Origin: Candidatus Hodarchaeaceae archaeon
GTDB taxonomy: Archaea; Hadarchaeota; Hadarchaeia; Hadarchaeales; Hadarchaeaceae
Assembly: GCA_030018135.1 (NCBI GenBank)
Contig: JASEGJ010000007.1
Coordinates: 1-49,409 of the forward strand
Direction of reading: 5' to 3'
DNA length: 49,409 bases
Below are positions 26,476 to 34,940 of the stretch, piece after piece; position 1 is the stretch's first letter, and each line of letters opens with the position of its first letter. The position numbers were made by a program, and so were the translations under genes. The notes beneath the pieces were generated by a model that saw only the letters and a program-made list of their open reading frames with translations, made no database searches and was not told the DNA's origin.

Positions 26476-26952
26476 ATGAAGGGCAGATTTTTCCTGCTGG
26501 GGGCGGTCTTGGCGATCTCCCTCGCCGGCGCTTGGTATTTTACCCGCCCCACCCCGCAAGCTCCGCCTCTGGAAAACGAGCCCCTCGTCGGCACCTTCGT
26601 CTTGAGCATCGATAAGAATGTTTACATCCCGGGGGAGAACATGAGGATAACTGTCAAGAATGCGACGAACAAGGAATTGACGTTCGCCAACACGTCGTTC
26701 GCCCTGCGCCTCGAAAAATGGGACGGCTCCGCTTGGCGGCTCCATGCGATGGTGCCTGGCGAGGTGTGGACGACGGTCATCGAGCCGGGCGTGGGGTGGC
26801 ACACAGTTTTCGCCATTGAGGATGAAAAATTCGAGCTGGGAAAGTACCGAGTTGGTACCCTAGGAGGGACGTACAGGGTCGGCGGGGAGTGGTACACCAC
26901 GCCCCCAGCCTTCGCGGAGTTCGAGGTGCGAGCGCGTAGAGGTGAATTGTAG
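26476..26952 (+). CDS. Exported or membrane-anchored protein with Ig-like domain
   Basis: A 158-residue protein of unknown function. Residues about 4-22 form a signal peptide or anchor, followed by a Pro-rich linker and then a beta-sandwich-like domain. The phrases YIPGENMRITVKN and WTTVIEPGVGW are typical of small extracellular Ig-like domains found in secreted proteins. GAGAGGA lies 5 nt before the ATG. It sits between two other genes with N-terminal anchors on the plus strand, flanked by cofactor operons on the minus strand. Confidence 0.7.
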   Translation: MKGRFFLLGAVLAISLAGAWYFTRPTPQAPPLENEPLVGTFVLSIDKNVYIPGENMRITVKNATNKELTFANTSFALRLEKWDGSAWRLHAMVPGEVWTTVIEPGVGWHTVFAIEDEKFELGKYRVGTLGGTYRVGGEWYTTPPAFAEFEVRARRGEL

Positions 26953-27010
26953 CCTCCGAAAGACGGCATCAAAAAGAGAGGAAAGAATTCAAAAATTGAA
27001 GTGAGGTGAA

Positions 27011-27891
27011 ATGCATCTGAGCAAGCGGACCTTGGCGATAGCGCTAGCGTCGGTGATAATTTTCGGTGCGACCCTCGCGTGGTTCACAGCCGAGCCCCAA
27101 AGGCCCATAGCCATCGTCAGCGCCCTGCCGCAAGAGCTTCAGCCCATCAGGGAAGCGATGGGTTCGAGGCGGGAGTTCCGGGCGGCGAACTGGACCTTCT
27201 ACGAAGGCGAGCTTTACGGCAAGCGCGTCGTCGCGACGAGCTGCGGGAGGGGCAAGGTGAGCGCTGCCGCGGCGATGAGCCTGCTCATAGAGCTTTTTGA
27301 GCCAAAGGCTATCATCTCCATCGCGACCTCTGGCGCCCTAGGCGATAGCGGGATAGGCGATGTGGTCATCTCCCTTCGAGCCGCGCAGCACGACCACGGC
27401 GAGATCATACCCATAGGGGGCCTGCCCGGCGCGCTCTACCCAAAGAACACCGACTTCGGGAGGGCTTCGTGCCCTCGCCCGTCCAGCTCTGGGCGGAAAA
27501 TGGCAGACAGCTCCTGAGCTACTTTGAAGCGGACAGCGATCTCGTGGCGCTTGCCATGCGGGCGGGCGAGCTGGTGGAGTTGAGGCGGATCCCAGCGCTT
27601 GGCTGGACACCGACCGTAAGGGCGGGCACGGTGGTGAGCGGCGATCAGTTCGTCGCCTCCTCGCAAAAGCGGGACTGGCTGAGCAGGGCGTTCGACGCTA
27701 GCGCCGTTGATATGGAGGGCGCCGCCATAGCTCAGGTCGCTCACCTGCGCGGGGTGCCATGGGTGCTCGTGCGATGCAACTCCGATGTGGCGGATGAAAA
27801 CGCATATGCTGACATGGCTAGGTTCAGCGACTACGCCGCAGGTAACGCGGCCGCGCTCGCGCTCAAGATGGTCGAACTCTGGACGGCATAA
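27011..27891 (+). pseudogene. Membrane-anchored MTA/SAH nucleosidase-like protein, frameshifted
   Basis: Two reading frames together make one phosphorylase/nucleosidase-family protein of about 290 residues. The first (27011 to about 27460) has an N-terminal anchor (about residues 7-25), then IAIVSALPQELQPI and SCGRGKVSAAAA, both family-typical. The second (from about 27460 to 27891) has the VVSGDQFVAS, VDMEGAA and RCNSD motifs. The frames join near 27455-27466, where restoring one base in the GGG run gives DFGEGFVPSPVQL. GTGAGGTGAA precedes the ATG. Normal nucleosidases are soluble, so the anchor is odd. The break may be genuine inactivation or a sequence error. Confidence 0.8.
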
Positions 27892-27921
27892 GGGCGAGAG
27901 ATTTTGATGGACACCCTTCAC

Positions 27922-27940
27922 GCTTTTTCCAACTATTTTT
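27922..27940 (+). terminator. T-rich archaeal terminator candidate
   Basis: Two T5 runs (CGCTTTTTCC and CTATTTTTG) follow the nucleosidase stop by about 30-50 nt. Archaeal RNA polymerase often stops at such T-tracts without a hairpin. Confidence 0.35.
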
Positions 27941-28054
27941 GACGCATATGCGACAGATTCAGCGCTTAGGGCTCGTTTTAGAACGACATATGTGCATCGC
28001 GGACCGGATCGACCCGAGATGAGGCCCTTTGAAACCTTTGAATACGCAATGCGT

Positions 28055-28075
28055 TCGCGACGCAAAAAACGTCGT
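28055..28075 (-). terminator. Hairpin with T6 loop after moeA paralogue 2
   Basis: On the minus strand CGACG-TTTTTTG-CGTCG follows the moeA stop by about 20 nt. A 5-6 bp stem with a T-rich loop is compatible with a terminator, although the T-run is in the loop rather than after the stem. Confidence 0.3.
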
Positions 28076-28088
28076 GGGCGGGCTAGGG

Positions 28089-29324
28089 CTAGCGATAGAG
28101 TTCGACCTCGACGATGCTGCCCCCGTTGAAGCCCTCCACATCCTCCGGCACGATGACGAACCCGTTTGCCTTGGTCATCGAACTCAATATGCCGGAGCCC
28201 GCTATCCGGATCGGATCGGCCATGAGTTCGCCCGCCTCGCGTCGAACGTGCACTCTAACGACCTCGATGCGCCCCAGCGTTGAGCTGACCTTCCGCGTCA
28301 ATCGAGCCAGAATCGATGGGTAGCCTCGATCGGCAGGCAAGCCCTGCATGCGCCGCAGCGCCGGGCGGGCAATCATATCGAAGGCGACGAGCGCGCTGAC
28401 CGGAAAGCCCGCCAACGCGAATACTGGCTTGCCCTTGACGATGCCGAAGGCCGTCGGACCTCCAGGGCGGATAGCCACGCCGTGGAGGAGCACCTCGCCC
28501 AGCTCGGCGACGGCATTCGGCACGATATCGCGCTCGCCGACCGAGCTACCGCCGGATATCAGCACCACATCATGTTTTATCGCCCTGAGCAAAGCGCGCT
28601 TCAGCAGTTCGGGCCCGTCCGGCACTATGCCTAGCCGACGTGGCAATCCCCCGCAGCTGGCTACCGCTGCCGCTAGCGAGTAGCTGTTGATGTCGGCGAT
28701 TTCCGCACGCTTGAGGCGCGTGCCCGGCTCTCGAAGCTCGCTGCCCGTCGCCAAGATCGCGACCCTCGGCCTACGGGCGACTCGCACTCGAACATTGCCC
28801 GTCGACGCGAGCATGCCTATATCCTGCGGCCTGAGCTGCCACCCGCGCTCGAGCACGACCTCGCCGGCTTTTACGTCCTCGCCCCGCGCCGACACGTTCT
28901 TGCCCGGCGTGACGGGCGCAAGCACGGCGATGCGGCTGCCCTCAACCCTGGTATGCTCGACCATGACGGCGGCATCCGCGCCCTTGGGCATCGGCGCACC
29001 CGTCATTATTTTAACAGCTTCGCCCCTCCTCACGCTCAGCTTGGTCGCGGCCCCAATGTCCGCCGATCCGACGACGTGCAATTTCGCTGGTTTCAGCTCG
29101 CTCGCGCCGAAGGTGTCGGCCGCTTGGACCGCGTATCCGTCGACAGCCGAGCGATCGAACGGCGGAACGTCGACTTTAGAAAAGATGTCCTCGGCCAACG
29201 CGCGGTTGAGGGCTCGATCGAACGGCACGACCTCCGACCCGAGTTGTTTGACGTTGGAGAGTACGACTTTCAGCGCGTCGGAAAGTCGAATGTAACTCGC
29301 GAATCCGCGCATTCTGACCGACAT
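28089..29324 (-). CDS. moeA: Molybdopterin molybdenumtransferase MoeA (paralogue 2)
   Basis: The second MoeA (412 aa), with PPFDRSAVDGYA, VMVEHT, and ISGGSSVGERD motifs and a C-terminal FNGGSIVEVELY beta-barrel. Its sequence differs clearly from paralogue 1, so the two are old duplicates and may be selective for different metals. I chose ATG 29324, one base after the moaB stop; longer forms would run back through moaB and start with a Ser-rich stretch unlike the family. It ends the moaC-moaB-moeA operon. Confidence 0.92.
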   Translation of the reverse strand: MSVRMRGFASYIRLSDALKVVLSNVKQLGSEVVPFDRALNRALAEDIFSKVDVPPFDRSAVDGYAVQAADTFGASELKPAKLHVVGSADIGAATKLSVRRGEAVKIMTGAPMPKGADAAVMVEHTRVEGSRIAVLAPVTPGKNVSARGEDVKAGEVVLERGWQLRPQDIGMLASTGNVRVRVARRPRVAILATGSELREPGTRLKRAEIADINSYSLAAAVASCGGLPRRLGIVPDGPELLKRALLRAIKHDVVLISGGSSVGERDIVPNAVAELGEVLLHGVAIRPGGPTAFGIVKGKPVFALAGFPVSALVAFDMIARPALRRMQGLPADRGYPSILARLTRKVSSTLGRIEVVRVHVRREAGELMADPIRIAGSGILSSMTKANGFVIVPEDVEGFNGGSIVEVELYR

Positions 29325-29325
29325 T

Positions 29326-29841
29326 TCACTCACGCGCATGCTTGACGATGTGCCCGAGCTCGGGGAGGATGAGCTCCATGGCGACCTCAACCGCATTCGG
29401 AGCACCTGGCAGGCAGAATATGGGCTTCCGTTTTATTACCCCTGCGGTCGCGCGCGTCAGGATCGCCGGCCCGCCGACCTTTTCATAGCCCGTGCGTCTC
29501 AGAAGCTCGCCAAAGCCGGGCAATTCCTTTTCGAGGAGGGGGCATATCGTCTCTATCGTCACATCGCGGGCGGTTATCCCGGTGCCGCCGGTCGTTATTA
29601 TGGCATCGATCTCAGGGTCCGAGCTGAACCTCTCGACGGCGGCCCTGATCTCGTCGGCTTCGTCCGGCAGGATCAGTCGAGTGGGGGCATGGCCGGCTTC
29701 CTTGAGCCTGCGCTCGATAAGCTTCCCTGATACATCCTCATCCTTGCCCTCCTGCATCGCCGCCGCCCGGCTATCGCTCACCGTGAGCACCGCGATACGC
29801 AAGTGCTGTGGCGCGCCCTTTTTGTGCTCTATTCCACCCAT
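29326..29841 (-). CDS. moaB: Molybdopterin adenylyltransferase MoaB/MogA-type
   Basis: Adenylylates molybdopterin before metal insertion by MoeA. The TTGGTGITARD motif and the GAPNAVEVAMELILPEL C-terminal segment are family marks. Length 171 aa is normal. The ATG overlaps the end of moaC by 13 nt, and moeA follows 1 nt after the stop, so the three are made together. Confidence 0.92.
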   Translation of the reverse strand: MGGIEHKKGAPQHLRIAVLTVSDSRAAAMQEGKDEDVSGKLIERRLKEAGHAPTRLILPDEADEIRAAVERFSSDPEIDAIITTGGTGITARDVTIETICPLLEKELPGFGELLRRTGYEKVGGPAILTRATAGVIKRKPIFCLPGAPNAVEVAMELILPELGHIVKHARE

Positions 29842-30272
29842 TCTTTCGACTTCCTCACGACCTTAACTCCAGCGATCTCGGTAGTTGGGTACTGCCCAGC
29901 CTCGTCCTTCTCCATCCCCTTGACCATATCCCATATCGCCAGCAGGGCACCTGCGACCCCGACGAGGGCCTCCATTTCCACGCCTGTTTTGCCCATGCTT
30001 TTGACCTCCACATTTACCCGGACGCCCCCCTCCTCCAGCTCAAAATTCACCTCGGTGCTCGTTATGGGGATTGGGTGCGCGAGGGGGATGAACTCGGGCG
30101 TGCGCTTGACCGCCAAGATCGCCGCCGTTTGCGCGACGGTGAGCACGTCCCCCTTCGGTACCTCGCCGGCCCTGATCTTTCTGATCGTGCCCTCCTTCAA
30201 TCGAATGAAGCCGCTGGCCGTTGCGGTCCGCGGGACCTCTGGCTTTATGCTGATGTCGACCATGCGAGCCAT
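29829..30272 (-). CDS. moaC: Cyclic pyranopterin monophosphate synthase MoaC
   Basis: Converts the MoaA product to cyclic pyranopterin monophosphate. The segments KGDVLTVAQTAAI, PLAHPIPI and VKSMGKTGVEMEAL, which carry the active-site residues, are clear. Length 147 aa is typical. Start is ATG 30272 or ATG 30263 (MVDIS, the common family start). The upstream TATA box supports a leaderless message from the first ATG. Confidence 0.93.
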   Translation of the reverse strand: MARMVDISIKPEVPRTATASGFIRLKEGTIRKIRAGEVPKGDVLTVAQTAAILAVKRTPEFIPLAHPIPITSTEVNFELEEGGVRVNVEVKSMGKTGVEMEALVGVAGALLAIWDMVKGMEKDEAGQYPTTEIAGVKVVRKSKEWVE

Positions 30273-30304
30273 TTAACCACGCCGAATTACTGATGAGGAA
30301 CGTG

Positions 30305-30313
30305 GTATAAATT
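30305..30313 (-). promoter_or_regulatory. TATA box for moaC-moaB-moeA
   Basis: GAATTTATA on the minus strand is centred about 37 nt before the moaC ATG, fitting transcription from just upstream of the start codon. Confidence 0.5.
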
Positions 30314-30581
30314 CTTGACTAAAGGACAGTACACTAAAAAGCCTGCGGGCGAAATTTTTATCAATCAACAAAAGCTCCTCAACGGGAAAGTATAAAGATT
30401 TCAGTTTTCGTACGTATTAAGCTGTTTTTAAAACGGAGCTTTTTTTGACCTTCTTTTCATCAGTTTTGTAGGATAACGCATTGAACGGAGGCTAAATCGG
30501 GCTTCTTTTCGGCAAGCTTAATACATACCAGTTTTCATGTTGTCAACACCAACGACAAGTGGCGAGCCTCGGTAAGCAGTA
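30314..30581. other. AT-rich intergenic region between moaC and vapB
   Basis: No protein gene is seen in about 270 nt. The region holds an isolated hairpin with a following T-run at 30419-30446 and several TATA-like stretches (for example GTATAAAGA at 30389-30397). It may contain a small RNA, but no direct evidence exists in the sequence. Confidence 0.4.
30419..30446 (+). terminator. Hairpin with trailing T-run, no obvious gene upstream
   Basis: AAGCT-GTTTT-T-AAAAC-GG-AGCTT can fold into a stem, and it is followed directly by seven T. It has the form of an intrinsic terminator on the plus strand, yet no plus-strand gene precedes it for over 2 kb. Confidence 0.35.
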
Positions 30582-30601
30582 AGTATAAATGTTAAGTATA
30601 A
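30582..30601 (+). promoter_or_regulatory. Tandem TATA-like elements before vapB
   Basis: GTATAAAT and GTATAACT lie about 35 and 22 nt before the vapB ATG at 30619. The two nearly repeated copies could be a promoter plus an AbrB-type operator for autoregulation. Confidence 0.4.
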
Positions 30602-30618
30602 CTATTTTTGATGGTAAG

Positions 30619-30861
30619 ATGAGAGTAAAGGCACGTGTCGGTCCCAAGGGGCAGGTGGTAATACCCAAGGAACTAAGGGATGAGTTCAAACTATCCCCCG
30701 GCGATGAGGTCACGTTCGACGCTAATGAGCACACCATCCTGATCTACCCGCGGATTGACCCAAAAAAGTTCGTCGATGAGTTCCTGAGCATTGTCAAAAA
30801 CAAGAAAAAACCGCCTGCAAAAATAGACTGGGACGAACTTTACTACTCTCAATTCGAGTGA
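30619..30861 (+). CDS. vapB: AbrB-family antitoxin (VapB)
   Basis: A swapped-hairpin AbrB/SpoVT DNA-binding antitoxin (80 aa). The motif VGPKGQVVIPKELRDEF at residues about 7-23 is diagnostic, and LSPGDEV follows. The C-terminal part should bind and block the PIN toxin. ATG 30619 is chosen because the family starts just before this motif. It overlaps vapC by 4 nt (GTGA). Such antitoxins usually repress their own promoter. Confidence 0.9.
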   Translation: MRVKARVGPKGQVVIPKELRDEFKLSPGDEVTFDANEHTILIYPRIDPKKFVDEFLSIVKNKKKPPAKIDWDELYYSQFE

Positions 30862-31292
30862 CGCCGATGATGTACTGCGACTCCAACCTCTTCATCTACC
30901 CAGCTATTTATGTCGGTGGAAAAGCCGCTATGGCCGGAAAAGTTCTTGAGGCGCTGGCGGAGGGCAAACTGGAGGGGCTGACGTGCTCCCTCACGATTGA
31001 CGAGGTTCTCTGGATCGTGTGGAAAAATGCCAGCAAGGTTGCGGCGATCGAGCAGGCCAAACGAGTTCTGGAGTTCCCCAACCTCAAAGTCGTCGACACG
31101 AGGGCTTCAGATATGAGAAAGGCAATGGATCTCATCAAAAAATACGACCTCAGGCCGCGGGATGCCATCCACGCCGCTTGCAGCCTGAACCACGCTATTT
31201 TTTCGATAATCTCTGATGACGCCGATTTCGATGCCGTTGGGGAACTGAAGAGGCTGAGTTTCGAAGATGTAGTTTCCATGCAAAGGTTGTAG
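30858..31292 (+). CDS. vapC: PIN-domain ribonuclease toxin (VapC)
   Basis: A PIN-domain RNase (144 aa) with the acidic site Asp (MYCDSNLF), Glu (LTIDEVLW), Asp (LRPRDAIHAA) and Asp (ISDDADFD). These coordinate Mg for RNA cleavage. The start is GTG 30858, overlapping the vapB stop, or ATG 30867. It forms a VapBC toxin-antitoxin pair with the AbrB-type protein upstream. Confidence 0.9.
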   Translation: MTPMMYCDSNLFIYPAIYVGGKAAMAGKVLEALAEGKLEGLTCSLTIDEVLWIVWKNASKVAAIEQAKRVLEFPNLKVVDTRASDMRKAMDLIKKYDLRPRDAIHAACSLNHAIFSIISDDADFDAVGELKRLSFEDVVSMQRL

Positions 31293-31482
31293 TCCCGAGC
31301 GTTGGCTATGGAATTTTTGGAAAATTTCGACGCTCTCGATCAAGATGCATGGGAGCGGGACCGGCGAGATACCTTCGTTCGATATTTGATGAAATTGAAG
31401 ATATCATGAGGACGTCGGAATAGTCTGAAAGTCCTCGGCGATCGTGGCACAAGAGAAATGCGGCCGGGTCCGTTCAACGACG

Positions 31483-31767
31483 TTAATAGTACATGAGATT
31501 TAGGTGGGGCTCCTCCACGGGCGACCAGACGTAGTTCCTGCCAAACTTCGCTCGCCTGACCCTTCCGGAGCGCTCGAGCTGTTTTAATGTCCGACGAACA
31601 TCCTCGGTCCCGCAGCCGAGGATGTGCGCTATGTCCCTAGCCTGCAGGCAGCCGTAGCGGCGCAGGATGTACTCGATAACCTCGCTCCGTATGTTCAGGG
31701 GCCAGTATTCCTCTTCCTCTTCACCTTCTTCTTCCTCTTCTTGGATGTATTCAGGCATTTCTCGCAT
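31483..31767 (-). CDS. Small winged-helix protein with acidic N-terminus
   Basis: A 94-residue protein. After a short MREMPEYIQ start comes a run of Glu (about residues 10-20), then a winged helix-turn-helix (about 28-75) with VRRTLKQLERSGRV as the recognition region, and a Tyr-rich tail. ATG 31767 is chosen because AGGGGTG lies 5 nt upstream. It lies downstream of hisI on the same strand after about 58 nt and could be cotranscribed with the histidine genes. The acidic arm may mimic DNA or bind a partner. Confidence 0.7.
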   Translation of the reverse strand: MREMPEYIQEEEEEGEEEEEYWPLNIRSEVIEYILRRYGCLQARDIAHILGCGTEDVRRTLKQLERSGRVRRAKFGRNYVWSPVEEPHLNLMYY

Positions 31768-31825
31768 TTTTGCACCCCTTTCTACATCGAAGATGAAGTT
31801 CAAAAGATTTTCTATTGGAAGCTAG

Positions 31826-32221
31826 CTAATAGACCTCCTCGGGTTTGAACTTTCGCTTGAGCACCTGCACCAGCTCGCCGCGTTCAACCTTGCGGTAGAA
31901 ACAAGAATAATAGCCCTTGTGGCAGGCGGCGCCGACCTGTTCGACGTCGAACACGAGCGCATCGCCGTTGCAATCTACCCAAACGTCGCGCACATGTTGA
32001 TAATGCCTCGAAACCTCGCCCTTGAGCCAGAGCCGCCCGCGGGAGCGGCTCCAATAGTGCATCAAGCCGGTCGTCAGCGTCCTGATCACCGCTTCCTCAT
32101 TCATGTGGGCGACCATGAGCACATCCTTGCTCCTGAAGTCGCGCGCCACCGCTGTCACCAATCCATCCCTAAAGCTTAGCTTTTTGACGACCGACTGCGC
32201 CTGTCTTAACGAGAATTTCAA
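31826..32221 (-). CDS. hisI: Phosphoribosyl-AMP cyclohydrolase HisI
   Basis: Opens the purine ring of phosphoribosyl-AMP in histidine synthesis. The zinc-site region ACHKGYYSCFYR and the YWSRSRGRLW segment are clear. The Mg-binding triplet, normally DCDGD, reads DCNGD here, with Asn in place of one Asp. Length 131 aa is normal, with no fused HisE. The ATG overlaps the hisH stop by 4 nt. It is the last clearly biosynthetic gene of the operon. Confidence 0.92.
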   Translation of the reverse strand: MKFSLRQAQSVVKKLSFRDGLVTAVARDFRSKDVLMVAHMNEEAVIRTLTTGLMHYWSRSRGRLWLKGEVSRHYQHVRDVWVDCNGDALVFDVEQVGAACHKGYYSCFYRKVERGELVQVLKRKFKPEEVY

Positions 32222-32826
32222 GTCGATCCCGCCATCCTCACGAAGTTGCGTATAATTTGCAACCCCAACTTGCCGCTCTTCTCCGGGTGAAATTGCGTGC
32301 CGATGATCGAGCCGAGCGCGATAATCGATGGAAACTCGACGCCATAGCTCGTGGTAGCTACGACCGTGCTTGGATCCTTTGGGTTGGCGTAATAGGAGTG
32401 GACGAAGTACATGTTGCTGCCCGATGCAATGTTGGAGGTGATTTCGTGCGCCCGTCTCAACCTAATGGAATTCCACCCCATATGGGGCACCTTCAGGCCG
32501 CGAGGCAATCTCACCGCCTCCCCGGGGATCAGGTCTAAACCGCGGGAGTTGCCCTCCTCACTCGAGGTCAGCAACAGTTGCATGCCCAAGCAAATGCCCA
32601 ACAACGGTTTTTCCGCAGCTGTCGCCTCGCCGACGATATCAAGTTTGTCCTCAAGTTGTTCCATCGCGCTTTCAAATGCCCCGACGCCCGGGAGCACTAT
32701 GGCATCCGCTGCCGATATCTCGGCTGACTCGCTGGAGACCTTGACTTGGGCGCCAGCCAGTTCCATGCCCCGACGGATGCTATGCAGATTGCCGACTCCG
32801 TAGTCCACGATCGCAACCGCCACCAT
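32218..32826 (-). CDS. hisH: Imidazole glycerol phosphate synthase glutaminase subunit HisH
   Basis: A class I glutamine amidotransferase (202 aa) that feeds ammonia to HisF. The catalytic Cys is in GICLGMQ and the His/Glu pair in FHPEKSG. The DYGVGNLHS start is typical. A GGAGGTGTAGGCA ribosome site precedes ATG 32826. It overlaps hisI by 4 nt. Confidence 0.93.
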   Translation of the reverse strand: MVAVAIVDYGVGNLHSIRRGMELAGAQVKVSSESAEISAADAIVLPGVGAFESAMEQLEDKLDIVGEATAAEKPLLGICLGMQLLLTSSEEGNSRGLDLIPGEAVRLPRGLKVPHMGWNSIRLRRAHEITSNIASGSNMYFVHSYYANPKDPSTVVATTSYGVEFPSIIALGSIIGTQFHPEKSGKLGLQIIRNFVRMAGST

Positions 32827-32861
32827 TGCCTACACCTCCTCCGAACTCAGCCATTGCCCCA

Positions 32862-34163
32862 TCACTTCTTCAACCTCGTCCGTATGCTCTGCGCATGGCC
32901 GGGCAGACCCTCGACCTCCGCCAGCTTTTCGACGATGTCCGCCAAGCGCTCCAAACCCCGCTTGGTCAGCATCTGCACGCTGGGCAACCGCACGAAGTCG
33001 AGCACGGAGAGGCCGGAGCACCGCCTAGCACTTCCGCCCGTGGGGAGGATGTGGCTCGGCCCAACCGCGAGGTCGCCGGCGGTTGCTGGCGCATAAGGCC
33101 CTATGAAGACCGCGCCCGCGTTACGTATTTTTTTCAGCGCCTGCTTGGGGCGCCCCACCATCAACTGCAGGTGTTCGGGAGCATAATCGTTCACAAATTC
33201 TACGGCATCCGCTAGATCGCGCGCAACCAGCACGCGCCCGTATCTGCCAAGCGATTTTAGCACGATATCTTTGCGGGGAGCTTCTTCGGCCATGCCTCGA
33301 ACGAGCTCGCATACCCTTGAAGCTAGCTCCTCCGACGTCGTCACCAAAACTGCTGCTGCGGCTGGATCGTGTTCAGCTTGTGCTATCAGGTCAGCTGCCA
33401 CATAGCTTGGATCCGCGGACGAATCGGCGAGGATGAGGATTTCACTCGGGCCAGCGGCAAAGTCTATGTCCACGTCAGCTGCAACTACCTGCTTAGCGGC
33501 CACGACGTAAACGTTCCCTGGACCGACTATCTTATCTACCCTCGGCACGGTCCGCGTACCGTACGCCATCGCAGCTACGGCCTGCGCTCCGCCGACCCTG
33601 AACACCTCATCTGCGCCGGCCACATCAGCGGCGACGAGGGTGGCGGGGTCAACTTTGCCGTCGCGCAGCGGTGGGGTGCACACGATGACCCGCTCAACAC
33701 CGGCCACCCTCGCTGGGACGACCGCCATGAGCACGCTCGAGGGATACCTCGCCAGCCCACCGGGGGAGTAAACGCCAACCCTCTCCAAGGGGCGCACCAA
33801 CTGGCCGGCCTTCACGCCGGGTTGCAGTTCGTCGATCCATCCGCGCGGCACTTGCTTGAGGTGGAATTTCCTGATCGCTCGGGCCGCACTTTTAATCGCC
33901 CCAACGAATTTTGCGTCCGTTTGCTCGTACGCGGCGCTTACCTCCTCGCTGGCGATGCGAAGCTGTTCGCATCTGAGCTTTATGCCATCGAAGCGCTCGG
34001 TGTACTTTATCAACGCGTCGTCGCCCCACCTGCGCACATCCTCCACGATCTCGCGCACCCTGGGGACTACCGAGGCGACATCAAGCTCGGAGCGCTTTAG
34101 CAGCTGCTTCCGCTCGTCCGATGAGCACTCCCACAGGCGCACGACCTTCAAGGGTGTTTTCAT
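32862..34163 (-). CDS. hisD: Histidinol dehydrogenase HisD
   Basis: Carries out the last two oxidations to histidine using NAD and Zn. The motifs GPGNVYV, DFAAGPSEILI, DLIAQAEHDP and NDYAPEHLQL (the catalytic Glu/His) are intact. Length is 433 aa. It starts with ATG 34163, about 18 nt after the hisF stop, and hisH follows about 35 nt later. Confidence 0.95.
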   Translation of the reverse strand: MKTPLKVVRLWECSSDERKQLLKRSELDVASVVPRVREIVEDVRRWGDDALIKYTERFDGIKLRCEQLRIASEEVSAAYEQTDAKFVGAIKSAARAIRKFHLKQVPRGWIDELQPGVKAGQLVRPLERVGVYSPGGLARYPSSVLMAVVPARVAGVERVIVCTPPLRDGKVDPATLVAADVAGADEVFRVGGAQAVAAMAYGTRTVPRVDKIVGPGNVYVVAAKQVVAADVDIDFAAGPSEILILADSSADPSYVAADLIAQAEHDPAAAAVLVTTSEELASRVCELVRGMAEEAPRKDIVLKSLGRYGRVLVARDLADAVEFVNDYAPEHLQLMVGRPKQALKKIRNAGAVFIGPYAPATAGDLAVGPSHILPTGGSARRCSGLSVLDFVRLPSVQMLTKRGLERLADIVEKLAEVEGLPGHAQSIRTRLKK

Positions 34164-34181
34164 TCACAAACCCCAGTTATA

Positions 34182-34940
34182 TCACAGCCTCACCGGTACC
34201 CCCCGCTCTAGCAGGTATCGCTTGACGTCTTCGACAGTGTAAACGCCGAAGTGGAATATGCCCGCGACCAACGCGGCATCCGCCCGCCCGATGGTTAGGG
34301 CTTCATATATATGCTGGGGATTTCCAGCACCCCCCGAGGCGATTACGGGTATGCCCACCGCCTCCGCTATCGTGCATGTCAGCTCAAGGTCGTAGCCCGC
34401 CCGTGTGCCATCCGCATCTATGCTGGTTAGGAGGATCTCGCCGGCGCCGAGCGACTCCACCCTCCTCGCCCACTCGAGCGCGTCCATGCCCGTGGGCCTG
34501 CGGGCGCCGTAGGTATAAACTTCCCACCTCTGCCGCCCGATCAGCTTTGCGTCGATGGCTATGACTATGCACTGGGTTCCAAAGCGTTGCGCCGCCCGCC
34601 GCACGAGCTCTGGGTTCTCCACCGCTGCCGTGTTTATCGCCACCTTGTCCGCGCCGGAGCGGAGCATCCGCCCTATGTGCTCGAGCGAGCGTATACCGCC
34701 TCCAACGGTCAGCGGGATGAAAAGCTGCTCCGCCGTGCGCTCGACGACGCTAAACATTGCCTCCCTGCCCTCCGGCGATGCGCCTATGTCCAGGAATACC
34801 ACCTCGTCGGCCCCCTGCTCATCGTACCACCTCGCGAGTTCCGCCGGGTCGCCCGCATCCCTCAGATCCTTGAACCTTATACCCTTGACCACTCGGCCGT
34901 TTAACACATCCAGGCACGGGATGATCCGCTTCGTCAACAT
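34182..34940 (-). CDS. hisF: Imidazole glycerol phosphate synthase cyclase subunit HisF
   Basis: A TIM-barrel cyclase (252 aa) that joins ammonia from HisH to PRFAR. The catalytic Asp residues are in [14 protein letters not shown] and in [12 protein letters not shown]. The ATG follows the hisB stop with no spacer. Confidence 0.95.
   Translation of the reverse strand: MLTKRIIPCLDVLNGRVVKGIRFKDLRDAGDPAELARWYDEQGADEVVFLDIGASPEGREAMFSVVERTAEQLFIPLTVGGGIRSLEHIGRMLRSGADKVAINTAAVENPELVRRAAQRFGTQCIVIAIDAKLIGRQRWEVYTYGARRPTGMDALEWARRVESLGAGEILLTSIDADGTRAGYDLELTCTIAEAVGIPVIASGGAGNPQHIYEALTIGRADAALVAGIFHFGVYTVEDVKRYLLERGVPVRL

Noticed and set aside
30305-30601. Riboswitch in the moaC/vapB gap
   Set aside because: No recognisable aptamer; only TATA-like stretches and one hairpin are seen.
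31308-31409. 33-codon ORF after vapC
   Set aside because: No ribosome site, no similarity that I can see, and only 33 codons; chance is likely.
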